Positions 1-7,991 are shown, numbered from the stretch's first letter. The stretch is 18,200 nucleotides of DNA from Acinetobacter sp. (GCA_030152275.1 JASLHF010000120.1:1-18200), one strand, 5' to 3'. The notes: generated from the sequence alone by a model not told the origin. Program-made: numbers and translations.

Positions 1-1009
1 AATCACGTGTTACCGCCAAAGCTTGTGCAGCAAAAGCTTCATTCAGTTCAATCACATCCATTTGCGCTAAATTTAGCCCCGTTTGCGCCAGCAGTTTTTT
101 AATTGCAGGCGCCGGGCCAAAACCCATAATGCGCGGTTCAACACCAACCACAGTCGCACCGATCACTTTGGCGCGTGGTTTTAAACCATATTTGGCAATC
201 GCATCATCCGAAGCAATCAGCAGCGCTGCCGCGCCATCATTAATGCCAGATGCATTACCCGCAGTTACCGTACCGTCGGCTTTCACGACTGGTTTGAGTT
301 TGTTTAAGCCTTGAAGCGTGGTTGAAGCGCGCGGATGCTCATCAGTATCTACAACAACTGGTTCACCTTTACGCTGCGGAATGGTGACTGCAATGATTTC
401 ATGTTTAAAGAAACCGCGCGCTTGGGCTGCTGCAGTACGCTGCTGGCTTGCTAAAGCAAACTGGTCTTGATCGGCACGGTTAATGTTGAACTGCTCCGCG
501 ACGTTTTCAGCCGTTTGCGGCATGGTGTCCACGCCATACATTTCTTTGAGCTTTGGGTTGATAAAGCGCCAACCCATGGTGGTATCTTCAAGTTTTTGAC
601 TGCGGCCATAAGCGCCTTCAGACTTACCCATGACCAGTGGCGCACGTGACATGCTTTCTACACCGCCGGCAATTATCAAATCTGCTTCACCGGCTTTAAT
701 CGCACGTGCTGCCATCGCCACGGCATCAAGTGATGAACCGCATAAACGGTTCACCGTGGTTGCTGGCACTTGATACGGCACGCCTGCCAAAAGTGCAGAC
801 ATACGGCCCACGTTGCGGTTGTCTTCACCGGCTTGGTTGGCGCAGCCGTAAATCACGTCATCGACCTGTTCCCAATTTACTGATGGATTGCGCTGCATTA
901 AAGCCTTAATCGGCAATGCGCCAAGATCGTCGGCACGAACAGGCGCTAAACCGCCTGCATAACGGCCGAATGGGGTGCGGATGGCATCGATAATATATGC
1001 ATTTTTCAT
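1..1009 (-). CDS. catF: 3-oxoadipyl-CoA thiolase CatF/PcaF, 3' end cut by window edge
   Basis: Beta-ketoadipyl-CoA thiolase, the last step of the beta-ketoadipate pathway: it cleaves 3-oxoadipyl-CoA with CoA to succinyl-CoA and acetyl-CoA in the cytoplasm. I translated the minus strand from the ATG at 1009 to the window edge: 336 uninterrupted codons of a protein usually about 400 residues long. It begins MKNAYIIDAIRTPFGRYAGG, typical of this subfamily. The acyl-accepting cysteine is C90 in NRLCGSS, and the NEAFA motif lies near the cut end. The C-terminal His and second Cys of the active site lie beyond the window. It follows catJ in the same direction but after an unusually long 401-bp spacer. 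Its Shine-Dalgarno is weak (GGAAAA). CatF and PcaF cannot be told apart by sequence alone; the cat/ben context favours CatF. Confidence 0.93.
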   Translation of the reverse strand, partial: MKNAYIIDAIRTPFGRYAGGLAPVRADDLGALPIKALMQRNPSVNWEQVDDVIYGCANQAGEDNRNVGRMSALLAGVPYQVPATTVNRLCGSSLDAVAMAARAIKAGEADLIIAGGVESMSRAPLVMGKSEGAYGRSQKLEDTTMGWRFINPKLKEMYGVDTMPQTAENVAEQFNINRADQDQFALASQQRTAAAQARGFFKHEIIAVTIPQRKGEPVVVDTDEHPRASTTLQGLNKLKPVVKADGTVTAGNASGINDGAAALLIASDDAIAKYGLKPRAKVIGATVVGVEPRIMGFGPAPAIKKLLAQTGLNLAQMDVIELNEAFAAQALAVTRD

Positions 1010-1124
1010 TTTATATTTTCCAATTTTTAAATCCCCCTTTTACTCAGGGAGACTTGTCCATTAGGGATTAAGATTCATTCATAAAAGCGCTAAAATTACA
1101 TGACCTTTTTTAAGGGCGGTATTT

Positions 1125-1146
1125 CCCCCTCTTTAAAAAGAGGGGG
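1125..1146. repeat. perfect 10-bp stem, 2-nt loop (REP-like unit)
   Basis: CCCCCTCTTT at 1125-1134 is followed by AA and the exact reverse complement AAAGAGGGGG at 1137-1146. It lies mid-spacer between catJ and catF, and the segment TTAGGGGGGAG follows it. Relative to the other units of the cluster it is inverted. Confidence 0.8.
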
Positions 1147-1217
1147 TTAGGGGGGAGATTATTTATTTCAAATAAAATCTATATTGCCTACGAACCTTCA
1201 TTCTTCACCTCCCTTAA

Positions 1218-1236
1218 TCCCTCCTGAAAGGAGGGA
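1218..1236. repeat. perfect 8-bp stem, 3-nt loop (REP-like unit)
   Basis: TCCCTCCT at 1218-1225 and AGGAGGGA at 1229-1236 flank the loop GAA. The unit has the same orientation and the same GACTT-TCC tail as the 1381-1398 unit. Confidence 0.75.
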
Positions 1237-1288
1237 GACTTTCCAATGTAAAATAAATAACTGATTGGAGAAGTTTCTGCCTTCTTGC

Positions 1289-1320
1289 GCTTATTTTAAA
1301 AGCAGTGCTTTAAAATAAGC
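1289..1320. repeat. 12-bp A/T-rich inverted repeat with 8-nt loop
   Basis: GCTTATTTTAAA at 1289-1300 and its exact reverse complement TTTAAAATAAGC at 1309-1320 enclose AGCAGTGC. Its composition differs from the G/C-run units on either side, so it may be a separate element or a terminator-like hairpin in the middle of the catJ-catF spacer. Confidence 0.7.
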
Positions 1321-1380
1321 TCAGGGAGGTTGGGAGGGATTTAAATAAAGATCAATTCATTTAAAAAAATCCCCCTAAAT

Positions 1381-1398
1381 CCCCCTTTGCAAAGGGGG
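1381..1398 (-). terminator. 18-bp perfect palindrome just after catJ; possible terminator or mRNA end-stabiliser
   Basis: CCCCCTTTGCAAAGGGGG is its own reverse complement and starts 12 bases past the catJ stop. In the direction of the operon it is followed by ATTTAGGGGGA and then seven T, so it could end or pause transcription before catF. It is also the most symmetric unit of the REP-like cluster. The T-run is about 12 bases away rather than adjacent, so terminator function is uncertain. Confidence 0.45.
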
Positions 1399-1410
1399 AC
1401 TTCCTTTTAT

Positions 1411-2061
1411 TTATACCGTTGCATCAATCAGCTTCGCACCCGTCATCGACTGCAATTCTTCAAAGCTTAAACCATCCACTTTTTCAATCACTTTCATGCC
1501 TTCAGCAGTGACATCAATCACACACAAGTCAGTATAAATACGGTCTACACATTTCAAGCCTGTTGCCGGATAAGTCAGTTCCGCCACGATTTTTGGTTCG
1601 CCTTTTTTGGTCACATGATCGGTGGTGATAAAGACTTTTTTTGCACCGACCGCCAAGTCCATTGCACCGCCAACCGCAGGAATCGCATCTGGCGCGCCAG
1701 TATGCCAGTTGGCTAAGTCGCCATTTTCCGCCACTTGGAATGCGCCAAGCACGGCGATATCTAAATGACCGCCGCGCATCATGGCAAAAGAATCACCGTG
1801 ATGGAAAAAGCAGCCGCCCGTCAGCATGGTGACGAACTCTTTGCCGGCATTGATCAGTTCAGGGTCGCGGTCTTGTTCCGCAGGCGGCGGGCCAAATGCT
1901 AATAAACCATTTTCAGAGTGTAAAAACACGTCTTTGTCGGATGGCAAATAATTTGAAATCTTGGTTGGTAAGCCAATGCCCAAGTTGACATAAGCGCCAT
2001 CTGGAATGTCTTGGGCAACACGTTCAGCAATTTGGTCACGGCTTAGTTTGCTATAGCTCAT
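1411..2061 (-). CDS. catJ: 3-oxoadipate CoA-transferase subunit B
   Basis: Beta subunit of the succinyl-CoA:3-oxoadipate CoA-transferase, which moves CoA from succinyl-CoA to beta-ketoadipate. The 216-residue product has the usual family length. The family I CoA-transferase active-site glutamate is E50 in HSENGLLAFG. The N-terminal GAYVNLGIGLPT segment is characteristic of subunit B. The start is set by GGAG eight bases before the ATG. It follows catI by 21 bases in the same operon, and the two subunits act together as a heteromer. CatJ and PcaJ are near-identical in Acinetobacter; the name rests on the cat context. Confidence 0.93.
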   Translation of the reverse strand: MSYSKLSRDQIAERVAQDIPDGAYVNLGIGLPTKISNYLPSDKDVFLHSENGLLAFGPPPAEQDRDPELINAGKEFVTMLTGGCFFHHGDSFAMMRGGHLDIAVLGAFQVAENGDLANWHTGAPDAIPAVGGAMDLAVGAKKVFITTDHVTKKGEPKIVAELTYPATGLKCVDRIYTDLCVIDVTAEGMKVIEKVDGLSFEELQSMTGAKLIDATV

Positions 2062-2082
2062 TATAAAATCTCCGTATCCAAA

Positions 2083-2754
2083 TTATTGAGCAGGCTGTAC
2101 TTGCACAACGTGCTGTACAAAGATGCCTGGGGTAATGATGTGTTCAGGATCCAGCGCGCCAAGTTCGACTACTTCAGCGACTTGAGCAATGGTTACGTCC
2201 GCCGCCATCGCCATAATCGGGCCAAAGTTGCGGGCAGATTTGTTATAAACCAAGTTGCCCCAACGATCGCCTTGCTGCGCTTTGATTAAAGCAAAATCAG
2301 CGCGGATTGGATTTTCTAAAACGTAATCTTTGCCTTCATAGTTCAGGGTCGGTTTGCCTTCCGCCAGTAAGGTGCCAAAACCTGTAGGCGTGTAAATTGG
2401 CCCAAGCCCCATACCGGCTGCCTGAATACGGCAGGCCAAGTTGCCTTGCGGCACCAGTTCCAACTCAATTTTTCCTGCACGATACAGTTCATCAAATACC
2501 CAAGAATCGGACTGACGCGGGAAAGAGCAAATGATCTTGCGCACAGCGCCCGCTTTAAGCAGTTTAGCTAAACCGTAGTCGCCATTGCCAGCATTGTTGT
2601 TGACTATCACCAAATCTTGAATGCCAAGCTCGATTAAACCGTCAATGAGTTCTGCAGGTTGCCCAGCCGTACCAAAGCCGCCAATCATGATGGTGGAACC
2701 ATCTTTAATTTGTGAAAGCGCTTCGGTTAAGGAAGCGGTACTTTTATCGATCAT
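2083..2754 (-). CDS. catI: 3-oxoadipate CoA-transferase subunit A
   Basis: Alpha subunit of the 3-oxoadipate CoA-transferase, partner of the catJ product just downstream. The 223-residue protein has the glycine-rich GGFGTAGQP motif at residues 25-33 and the family segments NNNAGNGDYGLAKLL and GSFGT-like GFGTLLAEG. The length is close to that of the known protein. The ATG at 2754 is preceded by AGGA eight bases upstream. It begins 39 bases after the benE stop and belongs to the same leftward transcription unit. PcaI would be the alternative name; the neighbours decide for CatI. Confidence 0.92.
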   Translation of the reverse strand: MIDKSTASLTEALSQIKDGSTIMIGGFGTAGQPAELIDGLIELGIQDLVIVNNNAGNGDYGLAKLLKAGAVRKIICSFPRQSDSWVFDELYRAGKIELELVPQGNLACRIQAAGMGLGPIYTPTGFGTLLAEGKPTLNYEGKDYVLENPIRADFALIKAQQGDRWGNLVYNKSARNFGPIMAMAADVTIAQVAEVVELGALDPEHIITPGIFVQHVVQVQPAQ

Positions 2755-2793
2755 TTGAATGTCCTAGTCATTTCTAAATCTAAAAGATCTGCA

Positions 2794-4014
2794 TTAGCTG
2801 TTGCTGCGCTGGGCAGCAGAAACAGGCGCTGAATTTGGTTCGGGTTTGCTTAAAACAAGATGCGCAATCACGCCAATACAAATGCCCCAAAAGACTGAAC
2901 TCAGTCCTAAAAAATGCATGCCTGAAGCCGTGGCTAAAAATGTAATTAGCGCTGCGTCACGGTTGGCTTCATTTTTCATGGCAACTGAAATATTGGTGGC
3001 AATTGCGCCCAGCAGCGCCAAGCCTGCTAATGCGGCAATCAATTCTTTAGGCAACAGGCTAAACAGCATGACAATACTTCCGGCAAATAAGCCGCCCAAA
3101 ATGTAAAAAATGCCGTTGGCGATGCCGGCGATGTAGCGTTTTTCTTTCAGCTCATGTGCATCTTTACCCATGCATAAAGCGGCGGTAATAGACGCTAAAA
3201 CAATGGTGATGCCGCCCACACATGCCACAGCCAAAGAGGCAATACTGGTGGCGCTGATAATCGGTTTGGCAGGGGTGTCATAGCCGCTTAATTTCATAAT
3301 TGCCATGCCCGGTAAAAACTGTCCTGAAAGGCTGACTAAAATAAGGGGAATGGCTAAATTCAGGGTTGAATTCCATGTCCATTCAGGGGTAATTAACTGT
3401 GGAATGGCCAGCTGAAAATCGACATTCACTGGATTGATTTTGCCCATGATTAAACTGAGCACCACACCTGAAAGCAGTACCCAAATCATGGTGTAGCGCG
3501 GTGATAAACGTTTGGCAATAAGAAAGACAAACAGCATGCCAAACACGATCATGGGCATGGTATCGGTTGCGGTAAATAAACCCAGACCAAACTGAAATAG
3601 AATGCCTGCCATCATGCCGGCTGCGACATCTTGCGGAATCCATTTCAGCAATTTGTCAAAATAGCCGGTTATGCCAATGAGAAAGATCACCACAGCAGAA
3701 GTGATATAGGCTGCAACGGCTTCATTAAGGGAAATATGGGGAAATAAGGTGACAAGTAAAGCGGTGCCAGGCGCAGACCATGCGGTAATTACTGGCGTTT
3801 TAAACTTAATAGACAGATAAATGCCGGCAATTGCGGCGCCGATGGAAATGCCCCAAATCCATGAAATCATCATGGCGGTGGAAACTTGCGCTTTTTGCGC
3901 CGCCTGAAAGAAGATAATCAGCGGGCCAGAATAAGAGATCAGCACGGCTAGAAATCCTGCAACCGTCGCTGAAATAGACCAATCTTCTTTTAATGTTTTA
4001 AACAGGGTAGCCAT
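2794..4014 (-). CDS. benE: benzoate:H+ symporter BenE
   Basis: Inner-membrane transporter of the BenE family, thought to import benzoate with protons. The protein is very hydrophobic, with about eleven to twelve predicted membrane spans. Family segments seen include VLISYSGPLIIFFQAAQ near the start, PVITAWSAPGTALL and ITGYFDKLLKWIP. The reading frame is open from an ATG at 4029, but GGAGG lies eight bases before the ATG at 4014 and the longer form has no ribosome-binding site. I therefore start at 4014, giving 406 residues beginning MATLFKTLKEDWS. It sits 85 bases after benD and 39 bases before catI. A second, unrelated benzoate transporter (benK-like) is present at 12565. Confidence 0.9.
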   Translation of the reverse strand: MATLFKTLKEDWSISATVAGFLAVLISYSGPLIIFFQAAQKAQVSTAMMISWIWGISIGAAIAGIYLSIKFKTPVITAWSAPGTALLVTLFPHISLNEAVAAYITSAVVIFLIGITGYFDKLLKWIPQDVAAGMMAGILFQFGLGLFTATDTMPMIVFGMLFVFLIAKRLSPRYTMIWVLLSGVVLSLIMGKINPVNVDFQLAIPQLITPEWTWNSTLNLAIPLILVSLSGQFLPGMAIMKLSGYDTPAKPIISATSIASLAVACVGGITIVLASITAALCMGKDAHELKEKRYIAGIANGIFYILGGLFAGSIVMLFSLLPKELIAALAGLALLGAIATNISVAMKNEANRDAALITFLATASGMHFLGLSSVFWGICIGVIAHLVLSKPEPNSAPVSAAQRSNS

Positions 4015-4075
4015 TGGCAATGCCTCCATGCGACTGTTTCAATGTTCCTGTAAGATAGAATAAAAAATTGATTAA

Positions 4076-4101
4076 AAACCATTGCATAAGCAATCAGGTT
4101 T
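4076..4101 (-). terminator. terminator-like hairpin overlapping the benD stop codon
   Basis: In operon direction AAACC, TG, ATTGC, the loop TTAT, GCAAT and GGTTT form an interrupted ten-pair stem at the benD stop codon, immediately followed by T-rich sequence (GGTTTTTAATC and then six T). This resembles a Rho-independent terminator or attenuator between benD and benE. Because benE and the cat genes continue downstream in the same direction, it may cause partial termination. Confidence 0.45.
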
Positions 4102-4885
4102 AACCCTGATCGCCGCCGCCAACTGGAACCACGGTGCCAGTCATATAAGAAGATTCATCAGATGCGAGGAATAAAATTGCATTGACTTGTTCCTGAATGG
4201 TGCCGTAACGTCCTAAGAATGTCCGATCGATGGTTTGATCGACCACTTCCTGCATCCATTGTTCTTCATGCTCTGACAGAGGATTGGCATTGCGCGGCAC
4301 TTTACGCGGTGGCGCTTCTGTACCGCCCGTTGCAACGGCATTGACCCGAATTCCATCTTTGGCATGTTCAAAAGCCAGCGCTGCAGTGAGTCCGTTCACA
4401 CCGCCTTTGGATGCCGAATAAGGCACACGGTTAATGCCGCGAGTGGCAATTGACGATACGTTTACAATTGTCCCGCGTTGATTTTTAATCATTTCAGGCA
4501 GCACAGCACGGCAGCACCACATGGTTGGAAAGAGTGAGCGGTTCACTTCTTTAATGATTTCTTCTTCAGAAAATTCCTGAAAAGGCTTCATCCAAATTGC
4601 GCCGCCGACATTGTTAATTAAGGCATCGATGCGGCCGTAGCTTTCCAGCGCTTTTGCTACCACAGCTTGCGCGCCTGCAAAAGTTTCAAGGTCGACTTGA
4701 ATGGTCACGGCATTACCGCCAGCAGCTTGAATTTCTGCCAGAACTTCATTGACGTAGTCGGAACGGTCGGCAAGCACAGCTTGAGCGCCTTCTGCAGTAA
4801 CTTGCAGGGCAACGCCACGTCCGATGCCTTGTGCAGCACCTGTAACAATGACAACTTTATTTAAAAAGCGTTGTGGATTTTGCAT
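4100..4885 (-). CDS. benD: benzoate cis-diol dehydrogenase (1,6-dihydroxycyclohexadiene carboxylate dehydrogenase)
   Basis: Short-chain dehydrogenase that oxidises and decarboxylates the benzoate cis-diol to catechol using NAD+. Numbering from MQNPQRF, the nucleotide-binding TGAAQGIG motif is at residues 15-22, NNVGG at 91-95, a serine at 144-145, and the catalytic Y156 and K160 in YSASK. The frame could begin at 4912, but AAGGAGAATA stands just before the ATG at 4885. That start gives 261 residues, the length I know for the ADP1 protein. It lies 42 bases after benC. The final stop overlaps a terminator-like hairpin. Confidence 0.94.
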   Translation of the reverse strand: MQNPQRFLNKVVIVTGAAQGIGRGVALQVTAEGAQAVLADRSDYVNEVLAEIQAAGGNAVTIQVDLETFAGAQAVVAKALESYGRIDALINNVGGAIWMKPFQEFSEEEIIKEVNRSLFPTMWCCRAVLPEMIKNQRGTIVNVSSIATRGINRVPYSASKGGVNGLTAALAFEHAKDGIRVNAVATGGTEAPPRKVPRNANPLSEHEEQWMQEVVDQTIDRTFLGRYGTIQEQVNAILFLASDESSYMTGTVVPVGGGDQG

Positions 4886-4927
4886 TGAAATATTCTCCTT
4901 AAATGATTGCAAAAATGATTAAACTCA

Positions 4928-5944
4928 TTAATTCGCAGAGAATTTTTCAAATAAGAAGCTAGCTGGTTTAACGCCTTCGCTATCGAGCCAGCCGCGCACG
5001 GCTTCAACCATTGGCACTGGGCCGCATAGGTAAATATCGACATCGCCATCATTTAACCAGTCTTTTTCAACATGGCCAGTCACGTAGCCTTTACGTTCAT
5101 GTGTCGATTCAGGGTGGGCAACCACAGTACGGTATTCAAACCACGGCAATTTATTTTGCAGTTCATCCAATTTTTCTTTGGCAACAATGTCAAAGTCATT
5201 GGTTACACCAAACACCAATCGCACAGGATGATCTGCACCTTTTTCTTCAAGCACTTGCAGCATCGACATAAACGGAGCAATGCCTGTACCGCCAGCCAGC
5301 ATCACCACTGGACGCACCACATTACGCAAATAGAAACTGCCAAAAGGCCCTTTAAAGGTCATTTTGTCGCCGGCTTTGGCATTGGCGCTGAGGAAGGTAC
5401 TCATTTTGCCTTCAGGCACATTACGCACCACAAAACCTGTTAGACGGTTGCCCGGTTTCGAGCTGAATGAATATGAACGGGTTTCTTCGGAACCCGGAAT
5501 GCCAACATTGACATATTGTCCAGCCAGGAAGTTGATGTCCGGCTGACCTTCATCCAACTGAATATCAAAAGTAATGGTTGAGTCAGACAGATTTTCGACA
5601 CGAGATAATGTGCCTTGGAATTCGTGAATTTCGGTTTTACATACATCTGATGATGCGCTGATTTGGAATACCGCATCTGAACTTGGGCGGCATTGACAAG
5701 CCAAAATGTAGCCTTGTTCAGCTTCTTCAGGGGTGAGCGCATCCTCAATATAAGATTCTTCAGGCATGTCATAGCTGCCAGATTCACAGAACGCGCGGCA
5801 TGTACCGCAAGCGCCGTCACGGCAGTCTAGTGGAATATTGATTTTCTGGCGGTAGGCTGCGTCAGATAAAGTTTCGCCTTGAGCAACACTGATAAAACGA
5901 GTGACGCCATCTTCAAATTGAAGTGCAACATTATGGTTTGACAT
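4928..5944 (-). CDS. benC: benzoate 1,2-dioxygenase electron-transfer reductase
   Basis: NADH:acceptor reductase that feeds electrons to the BenAB oxygenase. Domains in order: an N-terminal plant-type [2Fe-2S] ferredoxin with ligands C41, C46, C49 and C83; an FAD-binding region with RSYSF at 156-160; and an NAD-binding region with GGTGIAPF at 218-225 and CGPVPM near the C-terminus. Its 338 residues match the known family length. The start is preceded by AAAGGATATTCAGCC, a Shine-Dalgarno with fairly long spacing. That same sequence is partly copied in the loop of the stem-loop at 5980-6011. It is separated from benB by 105 bases, whereas benA and benB overlap. Confidence 0.95.
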   Translation of the reverse strand: MSNHNVALQFEDGVTRFISVAQGETLSDAAYRQKINIPLDCRDGACGTCRAFCESGSYDMPEESYIEDALTPEEAEQGYILACQCRPSSDAVFQISASSDVCKTEIHEFQGTLSRVENLSDSTITFDIQLDEGQPDINFLAGQYVNVGIPGSEETRSYSFSSKPGNRLTGFVVRNVPEGKMSTFLSANAKAGDKMTFKGPFGSFYLRNVVRPVVMLAGGTGIAPFMSMLQVLEEKGADHPVRLVFGVTNDFDIVAKEKLDELQNKLPWFEYRTVVAHPESTHERKGYVTGHVEKDWLNDGDVDIYLCGPVPMVEAVRGWLDSEGVKPASFLFEKFSAN

Positions 5945-5979
5945 GGCTGAATATCCTTTAGAAATCTTTTAAAACTTTG

Positions 5980-6011
5980 CCTTTCAGCCAAATATCCTTC
6001 TGGCTGAAAGG
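5980..6011 (-). promoter_or_regulatory. 11-bp stem-loop between benB and benC with a loop copying the benC RBS
   Basis: On the transcript, CCTTTCAGCCA (6011 to 6001), the ten-base loop GAAGGATATT and TGGCTGAAAGG (5990 to 5980) form a perfect eleven-pair stem. The AAGGATATT of the loop recurs as the benC ribosome-binding region. The TTCAGCCA of the 5' arm recurs as the last bases before and including the A of the benC ATG (5951 to 5944). The 3' arm could therefore pair with either the upstream arm or the benC start. No T-run follows, so it is not a simple terminator. Confidence 0.6.
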
Positions 6012-6026
6012 TGAACGGTATTTTTT

Positions 6027-6051
6027 AAGGCAGGCGAGATCGCCAAACCTT
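6027..6051 (-). promoter_or_regulatory. small hairpin at the benB stop
   Basis: In transcript direction AAGG, TTT, GGCGA, TC, TCGCC, TG, CCTT folds into an interrupted nine-pair hairpin that begins at the benB stop codon. It is followed by AAAAAA rather than T, so it is more likely an mRNA end or processing structure than a terminator in operon direction. Confidence 0.35.
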
Positions 6052-6559
6052 AGAGGTGATAAATATCAATCACTTGATTGATATAATCGTTTTTAAGGAT
6101 GACGTATTTGCTGAGAATTTTTGGTTCATCACCTGAAAAATCAATTTCATAACGTGACATGCCAAAATAGCTGTAGGTGTTTTTGTAGCGGAAACTCAGC
6201 GTATGCCAGTTAAAACGCACAGTCGCTTTATCACCATCACGCGCCATGATTTCGACATTGCTGATGTTGTGGCTAGTGCGGGTATCCGGCATAGTGGCAG
6301 ATGAACGTTCTGTTTTAATACGGAACACGCGGTCTTCTAAACCTTGGCGGTCCGGATAATAAATCAGTGAAATTTCAGCCTGCGGATCTTCGGTTAAGCG
6401 GTCATCATCATCCCAAGCCGGCATCCAAAATGAGGCAGATGGGGCATAGCATTTCAGCCAGTCATCCCACTGTTCATCGTCCAAAAAGCGCGCTTCGCGG
6501 TACAAAAATTGAGATACTGCTTCAATGCTGACCGTATCTAAATGTGCAGTTGCATTCAT
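6050..6559 (-). CDS. benB: benzoate 1,2-dioxygenase small (beta) subunit
   Basis: Structural beta subunit of the two-component Rieske benzoate dioxygenase; it forms the hexameric oxygenase with BenA. The 169 residues match the known length, and family segments such as VSQFLYREARFLDDEQWDDW, SLIYYPDRQGLEDRVFR and RTSHNISNVE are visible. No cofactor is bound by this subunit. AAGGAG lies seven bases before the ATG, and its start codon overlaps the benA stop by four bases (ATGA), which suggests translational coupling for equal amounts of the two subunits. Confidence 0.95.
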   Translation of the reverse strand: MNATAHLDTVSIEAVSQFLYREARFLDDEQWDDWLKCYAPSASFWMPAWDDDDRLTEDPQAEISLIYYPDRQGLEDRVFRIKTERSSATMPDTRTSHNISNVEIMARDGDKATVRFNWHTLSFRYKNTYSYFGMSRYEIDFSGDEPKILSKYVILKNDYINQVIDIYHL

Positions 6560-7956
6560 GCGACATCTCCTTGTTCATTTGCCACTTGTTCCGCTAAAAG
6601 CTTTTCTTCTGCAATCGCATGTTTCATGGTTTTTAACCAATATTGATGCTGCGCAAGATATAAACCTTCATCTTCGGTTTTAATGCAGCTGATTGCTGGC
6701 TTTAAGCCAATTTCGTTGGCAGCATCATCCGGGCCTTGAATCCAATGTTTTGAGCCGCGGCACATGTCGTTCCATTCCAGCTCAATGCCTGCATAACCTG
6801 CCTGACAGGCGCGGAATTCTTCCAAGTCGTCTGGCGTTGCCATACCTGAAGCATTAAAGAAATCTTCATACTGGCGGATACGGCGTGCGCGTGCTTCCGG
6901 CGCTTCGCCAACAGGTGCAATACAGTAAATCGTCACTTCAGATTTGTTGACGGAAATTGGGCGTACCACACGGATTTGCGAGCCAAACTGATCCATCAAA
7001 TACACGTTTGGATACAGGCAAAGGTTGCGTGAACGTTCAATCATCCACTTCGACATCGGCGCACCGAATTTTTTGGTATATTCTTCAGCTTTAACGAAGT
7101 TTGGACGGTCTTCAGGGTTGGCCCATTGTGTCCATAACAGCATGTGACCATTGTCAAAACCGTAAGAACCGCCGCCTTGTTTACCCCAAGCACCCGCGCT
7201 CATTGCGCGAACATTGTCATTTTCTTGCTGTTTTTCTTTGCGCTGCTGTGTTGTTGCTGCATAGTTCCAGTGCACAGCAGATACATGGTAGCCATCGGCG
7301 CCATTTTCTGCTGTCAATTTCCAGTTGCCTTCAAAGGTATAAGTTGAAGAACCGCGCAGCACTTCAAGGCCGTGCTCAGACTGACCGACAATCATGTCGA
7401 TAATTTTTGAGGTTTCGCCTAAGAATTCTTCAAGGCTCGGCACATCAGGATTTAAGCTGCCAAATAAGAAGCCTTTATAATTTTCAAAACGCGCGACTTT
7501 TTTCAAGTCATGTGAACCATCTTTGTTAAAGCAGTCTGAATAGCCAGCTTCCGCAGGATCTTTAACTTTGAGTAATTTACCCGAGTTATTAAATGTCCAA
7601 CCATGGAAAGGGCAGGTATAAGTGGCTTTATTGCCTTTTTTATGACGGCATAATTGTGCGCCGCGATGTGAGCAGGCATTGATCATGGCATTCAGTTCAC
7701 CATTGCGGTTGCGTGCAATGATGATTGGCTGACGGCCAATATACGTAGTGTAGTAATCGTTGTTATTCGGAATCTGGCTTTCGTGCGCCAGGTATACCCA
7801 GTTGCCTTCGAAGATGTATTTCATTTCTAAGTCAAACAAGGTTTGGTCTGTAAAGACTGAGCGGTGCAGTTTAAATTCACCTGACTCAAAATCATCTACG
7901 AGAAGCTCATCAATACGGTCTAGATGGCTGGTATTAATTACTGGAATACGTGGCAT
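6556..7956 (-). CDS. benA: benzoate 1,2-dioxygenase large (alpha) subunit
   Basis: Catalytic subunit of benzoate 1,2-dioxygenase, which adds O2 to benzoate to give the cis-diol. Numbering from MPRIPV, the Rieske [2Fe-2S] ligands are C95 and H97, then C115 and H118. The mononuclear iron ligands H224 and H229 are in the ADGYHVSAVHW motif, with D221 as the usual bridging residue. The frame stays open 27 codons further upstream to 8037, but the ATG at 7956 has GGAG seven bases before it and gives a 466-residue protein beginning MPRIPVINTS, like the known BenA. It comes 92 bases after catA, and its end overlaps benB. Confidence 0.95.
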   Translation of the reverse strand: MPRIPVINTSHLDRIDELLVDDFESGEFKLHRSVFTDQTLFDLEMKYIFEGNWVYLAHESQIPNNNDYYTTYIGRQPIIIARNRNGELNAMINACSHRGAQLCRHKKGNKATYTCPFHGWTFNNSGKLLKVKDPAEAGYSDCFNKDGSHDLKKVARFENYKGFLFGSLNPDVPSLEEFLGETSKIIDMIVGQSEHGLEVLRGSSTYTFEGNWKLTAENGADGYHVSAVHWNYAATTQQRKEKQQENDNVRAMSAGAWGKQGGGSYGFDNGHMLLWTQWANPEDRPNFVKAEEYTKKFGAPMSKWMIERSRNLCLYPNVYLMDQFGSQIRVVRPISVNKSEVTIYCIAPVGEAPEARARRIRQYEDFFNASGMATPDDLEEFRACQAGYAGIELEWNDMCRGSKHWIQGPDDAANEIGLKPAISCIKTEDEGLYLAQHQYWLKTMKHAIAEEKLLAEQVANEQGDVA

Positions 7957-7991
7957 GTCTGTTCTCCGACTGTCCATGAGGGGGAGATCCG

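Larger units (their letters stand above)
1029..1404. repeat. cluster of REP-like G/C-run palindromes between catJ and catF
   Basis: This non-coding spacer holds at least four related units built on a run of C (CCCCC or CCCTCC), a short A/T-rich turn and the matching run of G. Three share the tail GGGAGACTT-TCC or GGGGGACTTCC in the same orientation (near 1047-1059, 1232-1242 and 1394-1404). One at 1125-1155 is inverted. A further pair, GGGAGG-TTGGGAGGGATTT (about 1324-1342) and AAATCCCCCTAAATCCCCC (about 1367-1385), could form a larger stem. No open frame of note crosses it. I believe similar palindromes are scattered through Acinetobacter chromosomes, but I cannot search here. Confidence 0.75.
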
